Assembly: GCA_963402885.1 (NCBI GenBank)
Contig: OY727098.1
Coordinates: 3,281,001-3,345,000, forward strand
Source: Antedon bifida
Lineage: Eukaryota > Echinodermata > Crinoidea > Comatulida > Antedonidae
DNA: 64,000 nt
Reading direction: 5' to 3'
Notes under the pieces: model-generated
The model's input: only the letters and a program-made list of their open reading frames with translations
Told to the model about the DNA's origin: nothing
The model's database searches: none
Shown here: in pieces, positions 26,115-41,100 of the stretch
Layout: every line of letters starts with the position of its first letter
Position numbering within the stretch: the first letter of the stretch is position 1
Translations under genes and position numbers: made by a program

Positions 26115-29100
26115 CGATAATAGTAGAAAATAATTTAAATATTGAATACGGTTTACCCAAATAATTTTCCTCATGGCACTATTTATTAATTCACAAAACT
26201 TGTTCATTGGTTGTAATTTTGAAGCCCAATCTTGATTATACTTGATAAATTAGTACTCTATTTCAAATAAATTTGAAAAAGTTATGAAATGATGATCTTC
26301 ATGTAGGTTTACAATATCTTTTACATATTTAAACAAAAAGTTACTGTCATATTTTATATTTTCTTGTTTATCCTCAACGTGACTTACAGAAGTTATTAGA
26401 CGATGAAACCTGGCAGGATCCGTAGCCCTAGGCAACCAAGAACCAGCATGCACAGCATATGTCCACCTCCATTTATTTATTCATTTATTCCAATATAAAC
26501 TTTCATAATGATATTTTGAAATTTGTGCTTTAGGCTACTCTCTGTCTATTAGCGGTAACCCACCTTCTATGAATTCAATTTTCTTTTTAAAGTATTTTTT
26601 ATTATATGAATTTGGTTTTAATAAGTAAATTAGATTAAAAATGCCTTTGATGTTGATATTTTTAGCGTGATATAACTGCTATAATTAGTACAGGACAAAA
26701 ACTTGGATCCAGTTTTGGTACATACAGTACTCTACTCTACCTTATACTTTACAATCTGCCTTTATCTGTTGTTTCTATTTTTACAAGATCTACAGTATAT
26801 TAAGACAATAATTTATTTATTATTTAACTGTTAATATTTATTATGAGAAATACAATTTAGAATTCTTATCCAGTTAATTTGTGAATTCTACAATCACATG
26901 TCATTAACTTTAATATAGCTATTGGTATCATTCATTACATGCTTCGTTTACTATGCCAATCATACACAGCTTTCATTTATTAAGCTCATTGCATTCCATT
27001 AATTAAAATAAATAACGTATCAATCTTATAGGAAGAGGAATTAATTTGTGTATAATTAAGATGAGTGTAGCTGTCAAGTACTATGGCATTCTGACAATTA
27101 ACAAGCTATAAATTATTTGTTTCTACTTGACCGTATTATACTTATGATTGTTTGAGTAATGATTAATAACTGTCAAACGTTTGTTGTGTTCTTTTCTTTA
27201 TTTTCAACAGGTTAAAATAAGATAAACAATTTCAGGACAAACCCCCATGAATGCCCAGTATCCCTTCGACCATTTAAAACATATCGGTGCCCGACTATTT
27301 AAAGATGTATTTTCCCCCAAAAACATGAAAAATAAAGAAATCAGACTTTGAATATGTTATTTTGTAGTTTTAATAAAGTTAATCATTTCAATAGAAAAAA
27401 AAACGAAAAAAAAATCATGTTTTCACTTATAAAAAGACAACATAAATATCAAAATTCAACTAAAAATCCATTGGCTGGTAGCCAATTTGACCATTTTTTG
27501 CTTTAAATTACATTTTTTTCAGGTAAATACATTTTTTTTCGATCCAATTTTAGGTCAAAGTGGATAACTATTATGTTACATTAAAAAAATGGAATAGGCC
27601 TATTCAACATTATTTTTTCAGGGGGACAATACATCTTTAATAAAATATAGAAAGATACCAGATTGACAAAATGTCAATGTATTGGTTGGAATTTAGGTCA
27701 CAGGTTGATGTCATTGTTAATTAATTTCCTTCGGAATATGGACATCTACTTCTGTGCCATGTATGCCCACATGGTGTTTGTTTGCATATCAATATTTTGT
27801 GAGAAGTAAAAATTAAAACAATTGATAAAGATAAAATCTTTTATTATTTTTATGATTCCCAAAGAAACAAAATGATGTAATTAGATCTATTATAGCCTTT
27901 CCCAAATGATTTTATTTTGCTGATTCATAAAGAAAATGCAGGTCAGCTATCAAAGAGTCCTATAGCTCTAACAAACATACATGACACTATGTTGTCCAAG
28001 CATAATAAGATATAAGGGCACAAATAAGGCCAAAAATGTGATTTTTTTTCAATTTTCTTGATATATAATTGTTGCATTAAAAAAATGTTGTCAGTTTCAA
28101 TTTGTACATATTTTGTTCTTTACTTGGTGATTTTGGCCCGATTCTACAGTATGTATGTTATAATATATTGATATTGATAATTGCAGCACTAAAAGTGTTA
28201 TCAAATACCTATCTGTTACTCCATAAGTTAAAACTTGATAGGCAGCAGTTGATATTTTCCGTTTACAAATGAAATCTATCAATATGTTATTTTATGTAAT
28301 TAGCATACTTCCTTGATTAGCAAATACAGTTATATTAGGTTGGTTTCTTATGTGTTGGTCAACAAGTGGACATAGCATTGACCATTGCCCATCTTTACAG
28401 TTGATTTAATAAATTAAAAAAGGGAAACTTGATAAGAAATTTCAAATAAGGTAGGTTCACTTCTTTAGATATATTTCCTTCCAGATGTTTCAACAAGATG
28501 TTCAAAATTTCCATTTTTATTTTATCATTTTTGCATACACAAAACTAGTTGTGTGACTGACTTTTAACATAGCTGTAAAAATGAGAAATTATGCACTTTT
28601 CTTCTAATTAATTAATTATTTCCACTGTTGTTGTTTTCACTATGTATCCGTTTGTAAATTCTTGTAAAAAGGGTTTTTATTAATTTTTTTATTATTGAAT
28701 TATTATATTATAAACTAATTAATGAATAGGATTTATAAAGGAAGCACTTGTTGGGCTGTGATACTCAATGTTTTCAGTTAAAATTGACAACAATAACAAC
28801 ACAGCTTGATTTTAATATGAAAAGTTATTAATAGGTTCATTTTGTTTGTTAGTTTTGCCATGTTTTATTAATTATTAATTTACATTTGTTAGTCTACTCT
28901 ATGTTAAATTCTTTTTGGGGGGATGGGGTAGGTGAGGTAGCTCTTGCTAAATAAATTTGTTTGTTATATTCTTCTTATTTTATTAAGTATATTGTAAAAT
29001 ATATTTGCCAACTCATAACATTAACAAAGTTAAAAACAAAAACTTTAGTTTAAAAAAATGTATTATATTATAATTATTTTTTCTTAAAATTTTGAATGCA

Positions 29101-32100
29101 TTAATATTGAGTGTATTTGTTTTGTGTGTGTATGTGAAAGAATTCTGAAAATGTTTTTATTTCTATATACATTTGATGTGCACGTTTTTAAATTGGCCTG
29201 GGTTCAATACTGTCGAGCAAACTTGTTTAATCTTTGTAAACATTTTCATTCAAGAAATTTATAGTATTATTATAAATAGAATATAAAGCAGAACATGCTG
29301 AAATGTACATAGCTTTCTACTACATAAGCTTTCAGATCCCTTGGTTCTCCTTATTGTTTACCTCCGTGATTAAATGGAAGAATTGATCCATTGGGAGTTG
29401 GAACCTAGGGATATGGGACAGACGAATTATCAACTGGAAAGTATGATTGGGGAAAGAGGAGGGTGGGGAAAATGAAACGGAGACAAATTTAATAAAACCC
29501 TGTTATTAAATAATTAAAGTATCAACATACTTGAGTCTACTTCATACACAGTAAGTTCCTGTAAATAAACAAAAAAGAACATTGTTGTTTATGAAGTTTA
29601 AATTGTGATGAAACTTTACAAAAATATAATAGAATCTAGACTTAATAACCATGAGTTCATTCAATTTATTTTGAGAATTAAGTTTTATGTGGATTTTATT
29701 TCATTTTTTCATTTCATTTATTTATTCGACACAAGCGGTCCAGGGGTTGCGACAGCAACAGAGCGCCATAACACATTTGTGTCCGCAACCCCTGTAACAT
29801 ACAACTTAATACAAGTTAAAAATGAATAAAAAAATACAGATTATATTACACAATTTAAAATACACCTAAACAATTAAAATAAAGTTATCGATTATCAAGC
29901 AGATATATTTTCAATTTTGACAGAAAATTTTTCAAAGGAAGAGTAACTGCTTGATCTTTGATTATAGGGGGTAGTGATGACCATATAACAGGAAAATTGT
30001 TGATAGACGAATATTTTAAAGTATCGGTACGTGCAAAAGGGTGTGTCACGCCATACACACTACTTTTTACACACCTGGGAATATCATAAAAGATCTTACT
30101 TAATATCTTAAACTAAAATAGTTATTGAGGATATCTTAGCCAAGAATTTTTCTTTCTAACGTATAATAAAATTTTTAAGTGAAATTTTTAATTTCCGATC
30201 TTCTTTCGAATTGTGAAAATGCTTTATTGTTTTATCATGTACAACAATTTCTTGTTAATTCTGGAAGATTTAATTGATGTTTCCGTTAGTTTTTTGTTTT
30301 AAAATGTTGTATTTGTTAATCTGAGGCGCCTTGAAGCTAAGGTAGTCCCACCTTGTGAGGCCCCTCTGTGTAATAACAAAAACAAAAAACTAAGATATCT
30401 TTATTTCCGAGTTTGGCATGCCATACACAAACATGTACTGTAGGCATACACACCTGGAAATATCCTTCCTACTGAGTCTAATGAGATGGGGAGACAGGAT
30501 GACACAAATGCTAAAGTATTAAAACAGTCAAGTCCTTGTAGAATTAGCAGAGGTTTAAGAACTAACAGCAACCTATATTTGGCTTTCTTTACAGAAACAA
30601 AGCCTGCCAAGTATCTCCTATGACTCTCTGTGAGAACTAGAACAATACAATTATTTATGACTTAGACTAATTACTTTGGTAATGAACTTCAAATGTAATT
30701 ATAAAGAGGTTTTCACATTGATTGAGTCATTTAAAGTATAGATAAAGATAGAATGTAGATAAATGTAGGTTGTAAATCAGTTGTGTTGTATAGCACTGTG
30801 TAAATTATATATAAATCATACTGTAAATTATTGAAACAGTGCTCATATTCAAAACATGATCTCATAATCGCGTCGAGCATAGCTCATTGGCGAAAGTTCC
30901 ATATTTTTTAGTTGTATGAAAAAATCTTTGTGGTACCAAGTCATCCTAAGGAGAGCAGGATTTATGTATTGTTTTTATCATACTTTTTATTATAATCATT
31001 ACTATTTAAAGTTTTTTATATTAATATTTTTATATATATACATGTTTTAATATTTTAATTGTTTTAACTGAGCAAATTAATTTTTATGTATGTTAGTATT
31101 GGGTATGTTTCTAAATATTTATTGATGCATGTCTTCTCTTTTATATATATTGTTTTTATTGTACTTTTTATAATAATCATTACTTTGTAAAGTTTTTGAT
31201 ATTAATATTTATATATATATACATATTTTAATTGTTTTGTCACTGAGCAAATTAATTTCTCCTTTGGAGATCAATAAAATTATTCTGATTCTGATTAATA
31301 TATTTATTAATTTATCCATTAAAACACAGTAATAAAATTATTTTTAATTTAGTAAGAATTTGTAAAATTTGGTCATAGCGCAACCTGTTTCACACCTCTG
31401 CGTTAGTTAGTTAGAAATTATTTTTGTTCACTAAACCTACAAATTGTGTACAAAACAATGCTAGTTATGTTCAGACGGGCTTAAGTCTGATGTAAAGTTA
31501 CATCAAACATGAAATGGTGCGTCTACACGACTCTAGTTCGCTAGCGTGTAACTTTGCATTCCTTGTGTATGCGGAAGTCTTCTCGGGAATAACTTGTCTG
31601 TAGTAAGGTTGAAGTAACCAGGGCTTACAAAAAGCAAACTGCTACTTCAAGGTTTACTTCCGACTCATCTGAATATCTCTATTGTTCATTTTTTTTCAAG
31701 AAGGTAGACAAATCTTCTGTAGCCCTATATAATATATATACAAATACAGTTTTCAATTGTGTTTATAGTAGTGTAATAGTATAACTGAAATGAACTAAAC
31801 TTATTTTGGATACCATAAAAAACATCCCTAATTTGAAAATGTAGTAGTCCACATCTTTGTGTATCAAGTTTAAGTACAAAGTGTATGCACTTCTGAAGCT
31901 TTGAAACTCTTACATAATAGTATCCAATTTGCTAATGTCATATTGACCAATCAGAAACAAAGTGGGTGTGGCCAAGTATACAGGTACAGACAAACTTCTT
32001 AGACATGACAACCCTAAATGTGAAGTGAAATATCTGTCTGAATAGTTGTTACACAGAAGTCTATTGTAGAAAGTGAGAAGATTTGTTTAAATTTTAGAGA

Positions 32101-35100
32101 AAAGTTATTCTAACTGTGAATTTCTTATTGTGTGGTTATATACGCTTGTCAGATAGGGTGCTAAATATGAAGATATTTTACACGTTGTTTCTTGCTTTGT
32201 TCTTGGTGGCTGCAGAAATCAATGCTCAGGTAGGTTCAGTATCTTTGTCAGGTGTTCTGTTTTGATTTCAAATGCTTCGTAATCTAATAAGCTTAAGTAG
32301 GATTTTGAAGTGTGTTATAATTTACGCTGACCACATCATAGGAAGTCTCTTCGATGAGAACCATTTGTAGGTTTTTATTTACTTATAAACTTATGTATAC
32401 ATAATGCAATATTGATTTTTTTTATTTTGATTTAATTAAACTTAAGATGTTTTGTGTGGTTATATGTATTACATGCCCACTGTAGATTGTATTGGCACAT
32501 TGTGTACAAAAATATTATATTTTTAAAACATCTTCACAAAGCATGGTTCCCACTAGAGACGCAACGCAAGGATGTAGATGCAATGAAAGTGAGTTGACCA
32601 ATGGAAAGTTTAAAAAATCCATCACCTTTGGTCTAATCACTTGTTGTGCTTACGTCCTAAATAAATAAAAAAAAGGCGCCCCAATCGAGATCCGAACCTG
32701 GAATCTTCTGCTTGATATGCAGACAGAAACCGGTCTGGTGGTGGAGTTTGTATCTACGTAAAAAATGAACGCGCCTTCACACGTAGAAATGATCTGGATA
32801 TCGACAATTTTGAAGCAATATGGATAAATATATATCTGCCTCGTTCAAAGGAAATTGTGATTGGTACATGCTACCGCCCACCAAAACAGAATGTAACTTT
32901 ATTTCAGAACAACTTTGAAGAAACTGTATCAAAAATCAAAGAGAGTAGTGAAATTTATATTCTTGGTGACTTTAACATATGTACTTTAAATATTAATCCA
33001 GTATCGCAAAGATATAATGATTGCCTTATAAGAAATGGTTTTAGTAATGTTATTAAGGATATAACTAGAATAGGAAAAGAAAAAAGCTCATGTTTGGACC
33101 ACATTGTTACTAATGTACAAAATAATGTGAAGCAATCTGGAGTAATTAACATTGGCCTTAGTGACCATTTTCTTATTTATTGCACTAGAAAAATACCTAA
33201 GTCTCATGTTCATAAAAATGAACACAACTCCGCAAAATTACGATCTTTAAAAAACTATAATGTAAATAACTATCTTGAAACACTTAACGATATCGATTGG
33301 TCTGTTGTCACTAATAATGTCGATGTAAATATCGCGTGGTTAACTCTTAAAGATATCATCATTAAGGTGATCGACTCAATAGCGCCAATAAAAAAAGTTA
33401 GACTTAAACAAAACATAGCACCCTGGTTTACCTCCGAAATTGCCGATGAAATCAAAGTAAGAGACACACTTTTAAAACAATTCAAGAAAGATAAATCTAA
33501 TCTAGATATATACAAATATTATTGTGCCTCTAGGAACAAAGCTCAGCGGCTGATCAAAAAAGCTAAATCTAATTATTTTCTCAATAAGATTGATGAAAAT
33601 AAAGACAACCCTAAAAAATTATGGAAAACCCTCAAACAGCTCGGATACGAGAAGAAATGTAAAACAAACACTAAAATCGTTCTCGATGACAATGGTAAAC
33701 AAACTTTCTGTCCAAAAGGCGTTGCCTCTCGTTTTAATGAGTTTTTCACGAATGTTGCGTCAACACTCGTCAAAAAACTCCCAAAATGCATAGGTCTTTT
33801 CACCATGTCCACTAACGATCTTCTTAAATACTACGTTAAATTAAAAGGAAAAATGTTTAAGCTAGAGCCTGTTACCATAGAATTTGTTAAAACTCAACTC
33901 GAAAGCCTAAATGTAAACAAAAGCGTCGGTCTAGATAATATTCCCTCAAGATTCTTACGTGACGGTGCGATAATCTTGGCTGAACCGATAGCTCATATCA
34001 TTAACCTTTCGTTTAAAACTAATTGTTTTCCTCATGATCTTAAAATTGCTAAAGTTACCCCTCTATTTAAGAAAAATACTAGAACAAATGTTGAGAATTA
34101 TCGGCCGATTAGTATTCTGCCTACGGTATCTAAGATTCTTGAAAAATCTGTAGCTATACAAGTTGAAAGGTATCTTTCCAAAAATAATATACTTTATGCC
34201 TATCAATCCGGTTTTCGGCAGGCCCATTCAACTGAAAGCAACCTCATAAATCTCATCGACGGTTTAAAAAACAATAAGTCCAAAGGCCTTCTTACTGGAA
34301 TGGTTCTAATTGACTTACAAAAAGCTTTCGATACCGTCGATCATGTGATTTTAATTAACAAGCTAAAATGCATGGGTTTTAAGTGTACTGACTGGTTTCA
34401 ATCTTATCTCGCTAACCGCACACAAGTTGTCAGTGTGAATGGTACCTGCTCTGAACCTCTTATAGTTACTCATGGTGTACCGCAAGGTAGCATCTTGGGC
34501 CCTATTCTTTTTCTATGTTATTTAAATGATATTGCTTCTTGTATTGATTCTGATGTTCAATTATTGCTTTATGCTGATGATTCTACGATTCTGTATTCTC
34601 ATCACGATGCCACCAAAATCGCTCATAAATTAAGTACTGTCCTAGCTAAGTGCCAGGACTGGTTAACTGAAAACAAATTATCTTTACATGTTGGCAAAAC
34701 CGAAAGTATTATCTTTGGTAGCAGAGCGAAGCTTAACAAAGTAAAAGAGTTTTCTGTAGAATTAATGGGCCGTAGAATCAAAAGTACTAAGCAAGTTAAA
34801 TATTTAGGTATTGATTTAGACCAATATGTATCATGTGATATCATTGCAACTAGTGTTATCAGTAAAGTTAAGTCAAGGTTGAAGTTTTTACATAGGCAAA
34901 GTTCGTGCTTGAATAAAAAATGTCGTAAACTATTAAGCACTGCTTTAATACAATGTACATTTGACTATTCTGCCTCGGCATGGTACGGCGGTGTCAATAA
35001 GAATCTTAAACATAAATTACAAACTGCCCAAAACAAGATGGCACGTTTCATTTTAAATGTTGGTCCGAGGTCTCACATAGGTGCCAAAGAGCTTTCCGAT

Positions 35101-38100
35101 CTTGGGTTTCTTAATGTCAGCCTCAGAAATAAGTTTTTAAGATTAAATTATGTTCACAAAATTCGTTATAACTTTAATACGCCTTCTTTCCTTAAGGATA
35201 ACTTTTTGTTAATTTCTGATCATCACAACCATTTCACCAGGGGTACAACATTTAATTTTGTCACTCCTAAGGCTACTGGCGTTAATGATACGACTTTTTA
35301 TTTCTTAGGTATCCGTGACTGGAACAGGCTCCCCAATTCACTCAAATCAATACAAAATAATGCAACCTTCAAAATAAAACTTAAAGAATATTTTAATAAT
35401 GAACAGCTTGGTATTTCAGTTTAATTAAGCTATTTTTAATATTGTTTTTTTGATGTTTTCTTGTCTTGTATGTATTTTCTTGTTTTTTCATTTTTACTGA
35501 GTCATACTTAACGATAATTGTACTAGGCCCAACCACTCACTTTTCAGTCATTACGGATTGGACCCCATTGGAAATAAGTTTACTTTTTTGTCGACTTAAT
35601 GGGTTATCCAGGTATTCTTTTTATACATTGTATATTTTAACTTTTATGTATGAATATCAAATAAAATCAATCAATCAATCCTGCCATTCGACCACTGGGG
35701 CTTGAATGGTATAATACAATTTGACCTTATCAACAACTTGTACAAACTTTCTAAAATTGATTTTACTCTAAATTTAGAATTTTCCATGAGTACTTTAATA
35801 CCATCTATGGATATTACTACCTCATAATGAGGCTAATGATGTAGTTCTATTTATTTGTAATAAGAAATCCTAACATATTTTCACTCATCGAAGCTTCTAT
35901 TGAAAGATGGGAAACATGTTTCCTCTCACATCTTTCTTTCACATCTTTCTCTCCAATTAAAAACTATTAAATGTCCATACAGTAAATTATGATGAGATTG
36001 TTATATTATTACACAGTCAACTTTCACAATACAGATACCTTAAATTTGGACCAAAAAAAATTTGTAGGAATTTTTATTTTGACAGGTGTAAGAAAATGAA
36101 TATAAAATATGTTATTAATATACATAGACAGATAGTCTTAGTTGCACCAAGCAGCTGGCATAAATTTAGACAAGTTTAGTCTAGGCTGAAGATACTGTAG
36201 GAGTATACATTTTCATTGACTCTTATACCTCTTTAAAGCTGGGCTTTCACATTTTCTAGAAAAACTCTGGACCGAACACACCGGGATTCACACCATACAA
36301 TACTTGGTGTTGACGCCGCTGTGTGTGCATACTAGGCAGCAACGTGAAAGGGGTACACAGTTTTAGTACAATGTCTGTGATTTTTTTTAGGTAGAATATT
36401 ATATCAACATGTCAGGAATTATTATTTTGACATCAAGCCATTTGAATTAGAAAATGATACTGAAAAATAGGCTATTGACTTTAATCTAAATTAAAGAAGC
36501 TAATGATAACCCACACTCTCCAGAAACATTAATATTTGCAGTCGGAACTTAATTCAATGTGGGCGGCTTTTAAAATTGTGACAATTTGTAAAACTTGACA
36601 ATGATCCAACAATGATAAAATTCCAGTGTTAGCCTAGATTTGAGAGGAAATATTAAGGGATTGAGACAACAGGTGTTTTGTTGAGATATTCTGCACTAGG
36701 GTTTATCTAAAATATTTAATTATGGGGATGTTTTAAGAGAAAGAAAGTTTAATTCAGTTAAAGGAAGGTTTTAATTAATTATCAGTCTTCAAATTAATAT
36801 TTTACTCTGCATAAAATCGTTAGGTTTTAAGCAGAAAATAATATATTGGAAGTTTTTCCAGAGAGTTTCATCAACGTATTGAAACAGTTTGTTTATTACT
36901 TTTCTACAAATAATAATAGACAATGGTTTTCATTTCTTGTAATTAGTTGCCTGATTCTGCCATGAAATGCAACTCATTTCAAATAACCGGTAAATGGCAC
37001 CCCGCTATAATGTTTAGTAATTAGAAATTCAAAATATTAATTTGTTTGACCTTGGATAAAATGATGTTGGGCTCACTTCTTCACGATTGTTGCCTCAAAA
37101 ACCACACACAGAGAAATCTTCATCAATGTTATACTGGAGCGTTCAGCAACATTCAACAACATTCAGAACTTTAAGTAAAAAAGTAAGCTACATGCCTGAG
37201 AGATACTGTACATGCCATCATGTTTTAAATTAAAATGTCCTCATCAATAGACTGTCATCATCAAGAATTTACTTGGATGATACAGTATTATAGGCCTGTT
37301 TAGTACCGGTAGTCATAATGTCAAATATTACATCCTATTGCAAAGTGATGTAGCCACAAGAATTAAATTAAAGTGCTCCGGTTTTCGCAAGACAACAAGC
37401 TCTGTTCAAGCCACTGGGTTGTCAAAGGTTGTTGTGAAAAAGTAGTCAGGTTGAAACCTTACCAACCGTACTGGTGGCTAAAACAGTTTCTTTTCACGGA
37501 GAACTGTTGATACGGAATTATATAAGAAATAACTTGAATATTAAAAATAAAAATCCTGGTATAATTTTCAGTAAACTGTTTTTCAAGGACATATTAACTG
37601 AATTTTTGTTTGTGTTATTCCTAATTTGTCAGTTCTTCACCAATTATGTCAAAAGTTACAAAGTATGCACGTAATCTCAGTGGGATTTTAAAGACTGTAA
37701 TTGGTCTCAACACCTATGTGGTATGCCTATCCATACTCCCTAAACAGTATACTGGGTATATGCTTGTTTCATTACACACCTAAAGAGGGGAATATCATAG
37801 TTGGCTTCAACTTGTTTATAGCATGTTCCATCCATAATGGAATTATGCCACCATGGGGAAAACTTACAATTCCTGGCCATGACCCAATGGCCAAAAAATT
37901 ATTTAACATGATAAAATTCCTATCATTTTTATTTGATTATTTGACACTTTGTTTATAATTAATTTAATTGATTTTTAATTTTATTATTTACTAAGAAATT
38001 TGAAATATTTTTTAAATTAAATATTATATATAATAAAAATCTGTCAACCTGAGTTGCCTTAAACCCCAGCCATAATAATTGGCACAGATTCAAGGCACTC

Positions 38101-41100
38101 TTGACCATAGTCTTGGCAGCAGAAGAAATTTTCTGAGATATAGACTGGAGGTCTAGTGTAAATATCTGGCTCTCTTGTTCTTAGCAGAAATCCAGCCGAT
38201 ATGCAAATTATATTTCTAATATAACCAACTTATTCGGCGCTACGCAGTAGAAAGAGACAAGACATCAATGCTACGTACAATGTACAGTACTATTCATTCT
38301 AGTGCATTGTGTTCATAGGTTGCTTGCCTATATACTACTTCCCTCATATATCAAACAATTTAATTGACTCAACGCTTTTCTTTATTGCTTTATCAAAAAC
38401 ATACAAAGTTAAATCTCTTTATTCATAGACGCCCATATTTGGATAGTGATGAAAACATCCAGTATATTATTGGTGATTAAGTTTTTAGACTAGCCTACTT
38501 GGAACCTACCTGGCCAGTTTCTCAGGTGTTTTCTTTGAAGGGTTAACGATTATGGGGGTCACTTGTGGTCTATTAGATACAGCTGATTGACCACAGTTTT
38601 GAAGAAATATACAATTCCTTTAATGGTGACTTTAGAATTTTTAGCTTTCTCTTTCATTTCCTTATTCGTAATTTATTAATTATTTCATCATAACTTTTCA
38701 CTTGAAAATTTATTTAATTTAAATATACTTAATTATGGAATTTAAGTTATCTAATCTTTAATCATAAAGAATTAAATAATTATTTAATAATAAAAATACT
38801 AATATATACGTTCAAGTAGTCGATAAACTTTGCTAATTGTTTTTTACAGTAAATTGGAATTTTTTACCATCTCATACTGATTTTAAAGTTAATTAAAGAT
38901 AAATATGGAAAACAGAGGAATGACCTTTATAATCATCATCATTCAATTCATTTGAAAAAGACAAAAAAAACCTTTTTATCATTTCTTAAAACTGTCTGCA
39001 GCACCATAATTTGGATAAACCTCTTCTTAAAAATGTATTGTCCCCCTGAAAAATAATTTTTTTTACATTTTTTTGTTGATTATGGCATTTTAATGTTATT
39101 ATTGAAAAAAAATGTATTTACCTGAAAAAACTGGAATTTAAAGCAAAAAATGGTCAAATTGGCTGCCAGCCAATGGATTTTTGGTTGAATTTAACCATTT
39201 ATCATGTTATTTTATAAGTGAAAACATTATTTTTTTCCCTTTTTTTTCTACAGAAGTGATTCACTTTATTAAAACTACAAAATAACCTATTCAAAGTCTG
39301 ATTTAATTAATCTTCATTTTTCATGTTTTTGGGGGACAATGCATCTTTAATATTGCATCTTGGGTTTTATTTATATCTCCAAAAACAAATACTTTGAATG
39401 TTTCATTTTTTCTTTTCTTAACTGTCAGTAGTCTCAGAGTTTAATAGGCCAAATGATGGACAGTTAATGGATGCTACTACAACATATGCTTGTTAGTTGG
39501 GTAATCTGATTTCCCTGATAATTTATTACTTCTCATTTTGGCAGTCACATGTACTGATAGAATATTTATCACATGGTATTATGTATGAAATAGTTGAAAC
39601 AGAATATTATTTTGAAAGTATTCAATTACTGAAGAATATATTTGACCCTTGCTTTTATCATTTTTTATGAATATAAAGTTAAAACAAACAATATGCTGCA
39701 TTTATTGTTTTCACACTAGAAAGCATGCATATGTTGATCCAAATAATGCTTTACATCCAATGTAAAGTGCTTGGGCTAACTCTTTTATACCTCTGTATCA
39801 TGAAATCCAATAATAATTTGATATAATAATAATAATAAAAATGTCCATTTCTATACCGGCATTTCAATGATCATTGCTCATGGTGCTATAGACGATGTTA
39901 CACTTTTAACCTGTATGCTTCTTCCCTAAGGGCAACGACATGTCAGTACGACGAAATTCAAGGCGGCACACACAGTTGAACGCAGAACAAGTTAAAAAGC
40001 ATATAAACATTATACCTTGTGAAACTTAAATTGAACTTTTTTCCCACAAACATAGTATACGTAATTTACTTTATAATTTGAAGTCATTAGCTTCCTACAG
40101 TATTTCATGTCATGACCTAAAAGTGAAAGTATTTTCAAAATGTATTTTTAAGAATGATAATTTGATCTTTGGGTCCAGTAACACCCTGAAGGAAAAGAAC
40201 AAGGTGAATGTAATTGACTCTTAAGGTAATTAATCAACTTAACATAATGGTTCGTAAAAAAAGTAGTTATGAACAAGAAATATTTCTTACAAAAAACGCC
40301 GCTCGACTTTTTGACTAACATTTTTAAAAATTGTTCTTTCTTCAGATTTAATGATCTATTATTTTTGTTTAACAATCAGTAGTAAACATTTTGTGTAAAT
40401 ATAGTCTTCACATACCTTTTTTTATAGAGATAAAAATCACCCAGAATGTTCATTCCAAATATTTTTAAAAATCTGTTTAAAATTGTCATAAAATACTGTA
40501 CCACTGGGTTTTTTTTATTCAAAATGTTTAGGCATATATTCCTATACAAGAAACCAGTTCTTAATACAAGGACCTTTACTCTACATTACAGTAGTAAGTA
40601 AAACAAGTACGATTGGTTTCTTGAAGAAGCTTTGATTTGATTTTAAAAATCACCTGTAATTGATGTAAAAATATGTTCTTTTTAAATCTTTTTTTTTTTT
40701 TCAAAGTTCATTGAAAATTTGAAACTCTTCCTAATGGTCTTCTGAAGACTTTAAATGCTTAAGACAAGATTGTAGATATCATTGATATAGTCAATAAATT
40801 GACAAATTATAGTAATTTAGTAAAAGTGAAACTTCCTTAATAACATGTAAAGACAAGTAGCTAGCAAGGGGGATCAGTATTATCCCTTCCTTAATTTGAT
40901 TTGTTGACGTTATAAAGTATTTTGTATAGTTTATTAGAGTACATGTCAAGTGTGTTAGACAGCTTAAATAAGCATGTCTCATATACAATTCCCATTATAT
41001 TAAAATGGTTTACAACAAAATTTTTAAACATTAATCTTAAAACATGATCAATGAAATGTCTCCTATTTTGAAACATGGTAGAGTCATGTTTAACAATTTC

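Noticed and set aside
33573-33812. Minus-strand frames inside the LINE
   Set aside because: They are shadows of the reverse-transcriptase frame.
37701-37958. 85-codon frame as a possible exon
   Set aside because: No recognisable domain, no good acceptor or donor in phase with the flanking exons, and family comparison shows exons 5 and 6 are contiguous.
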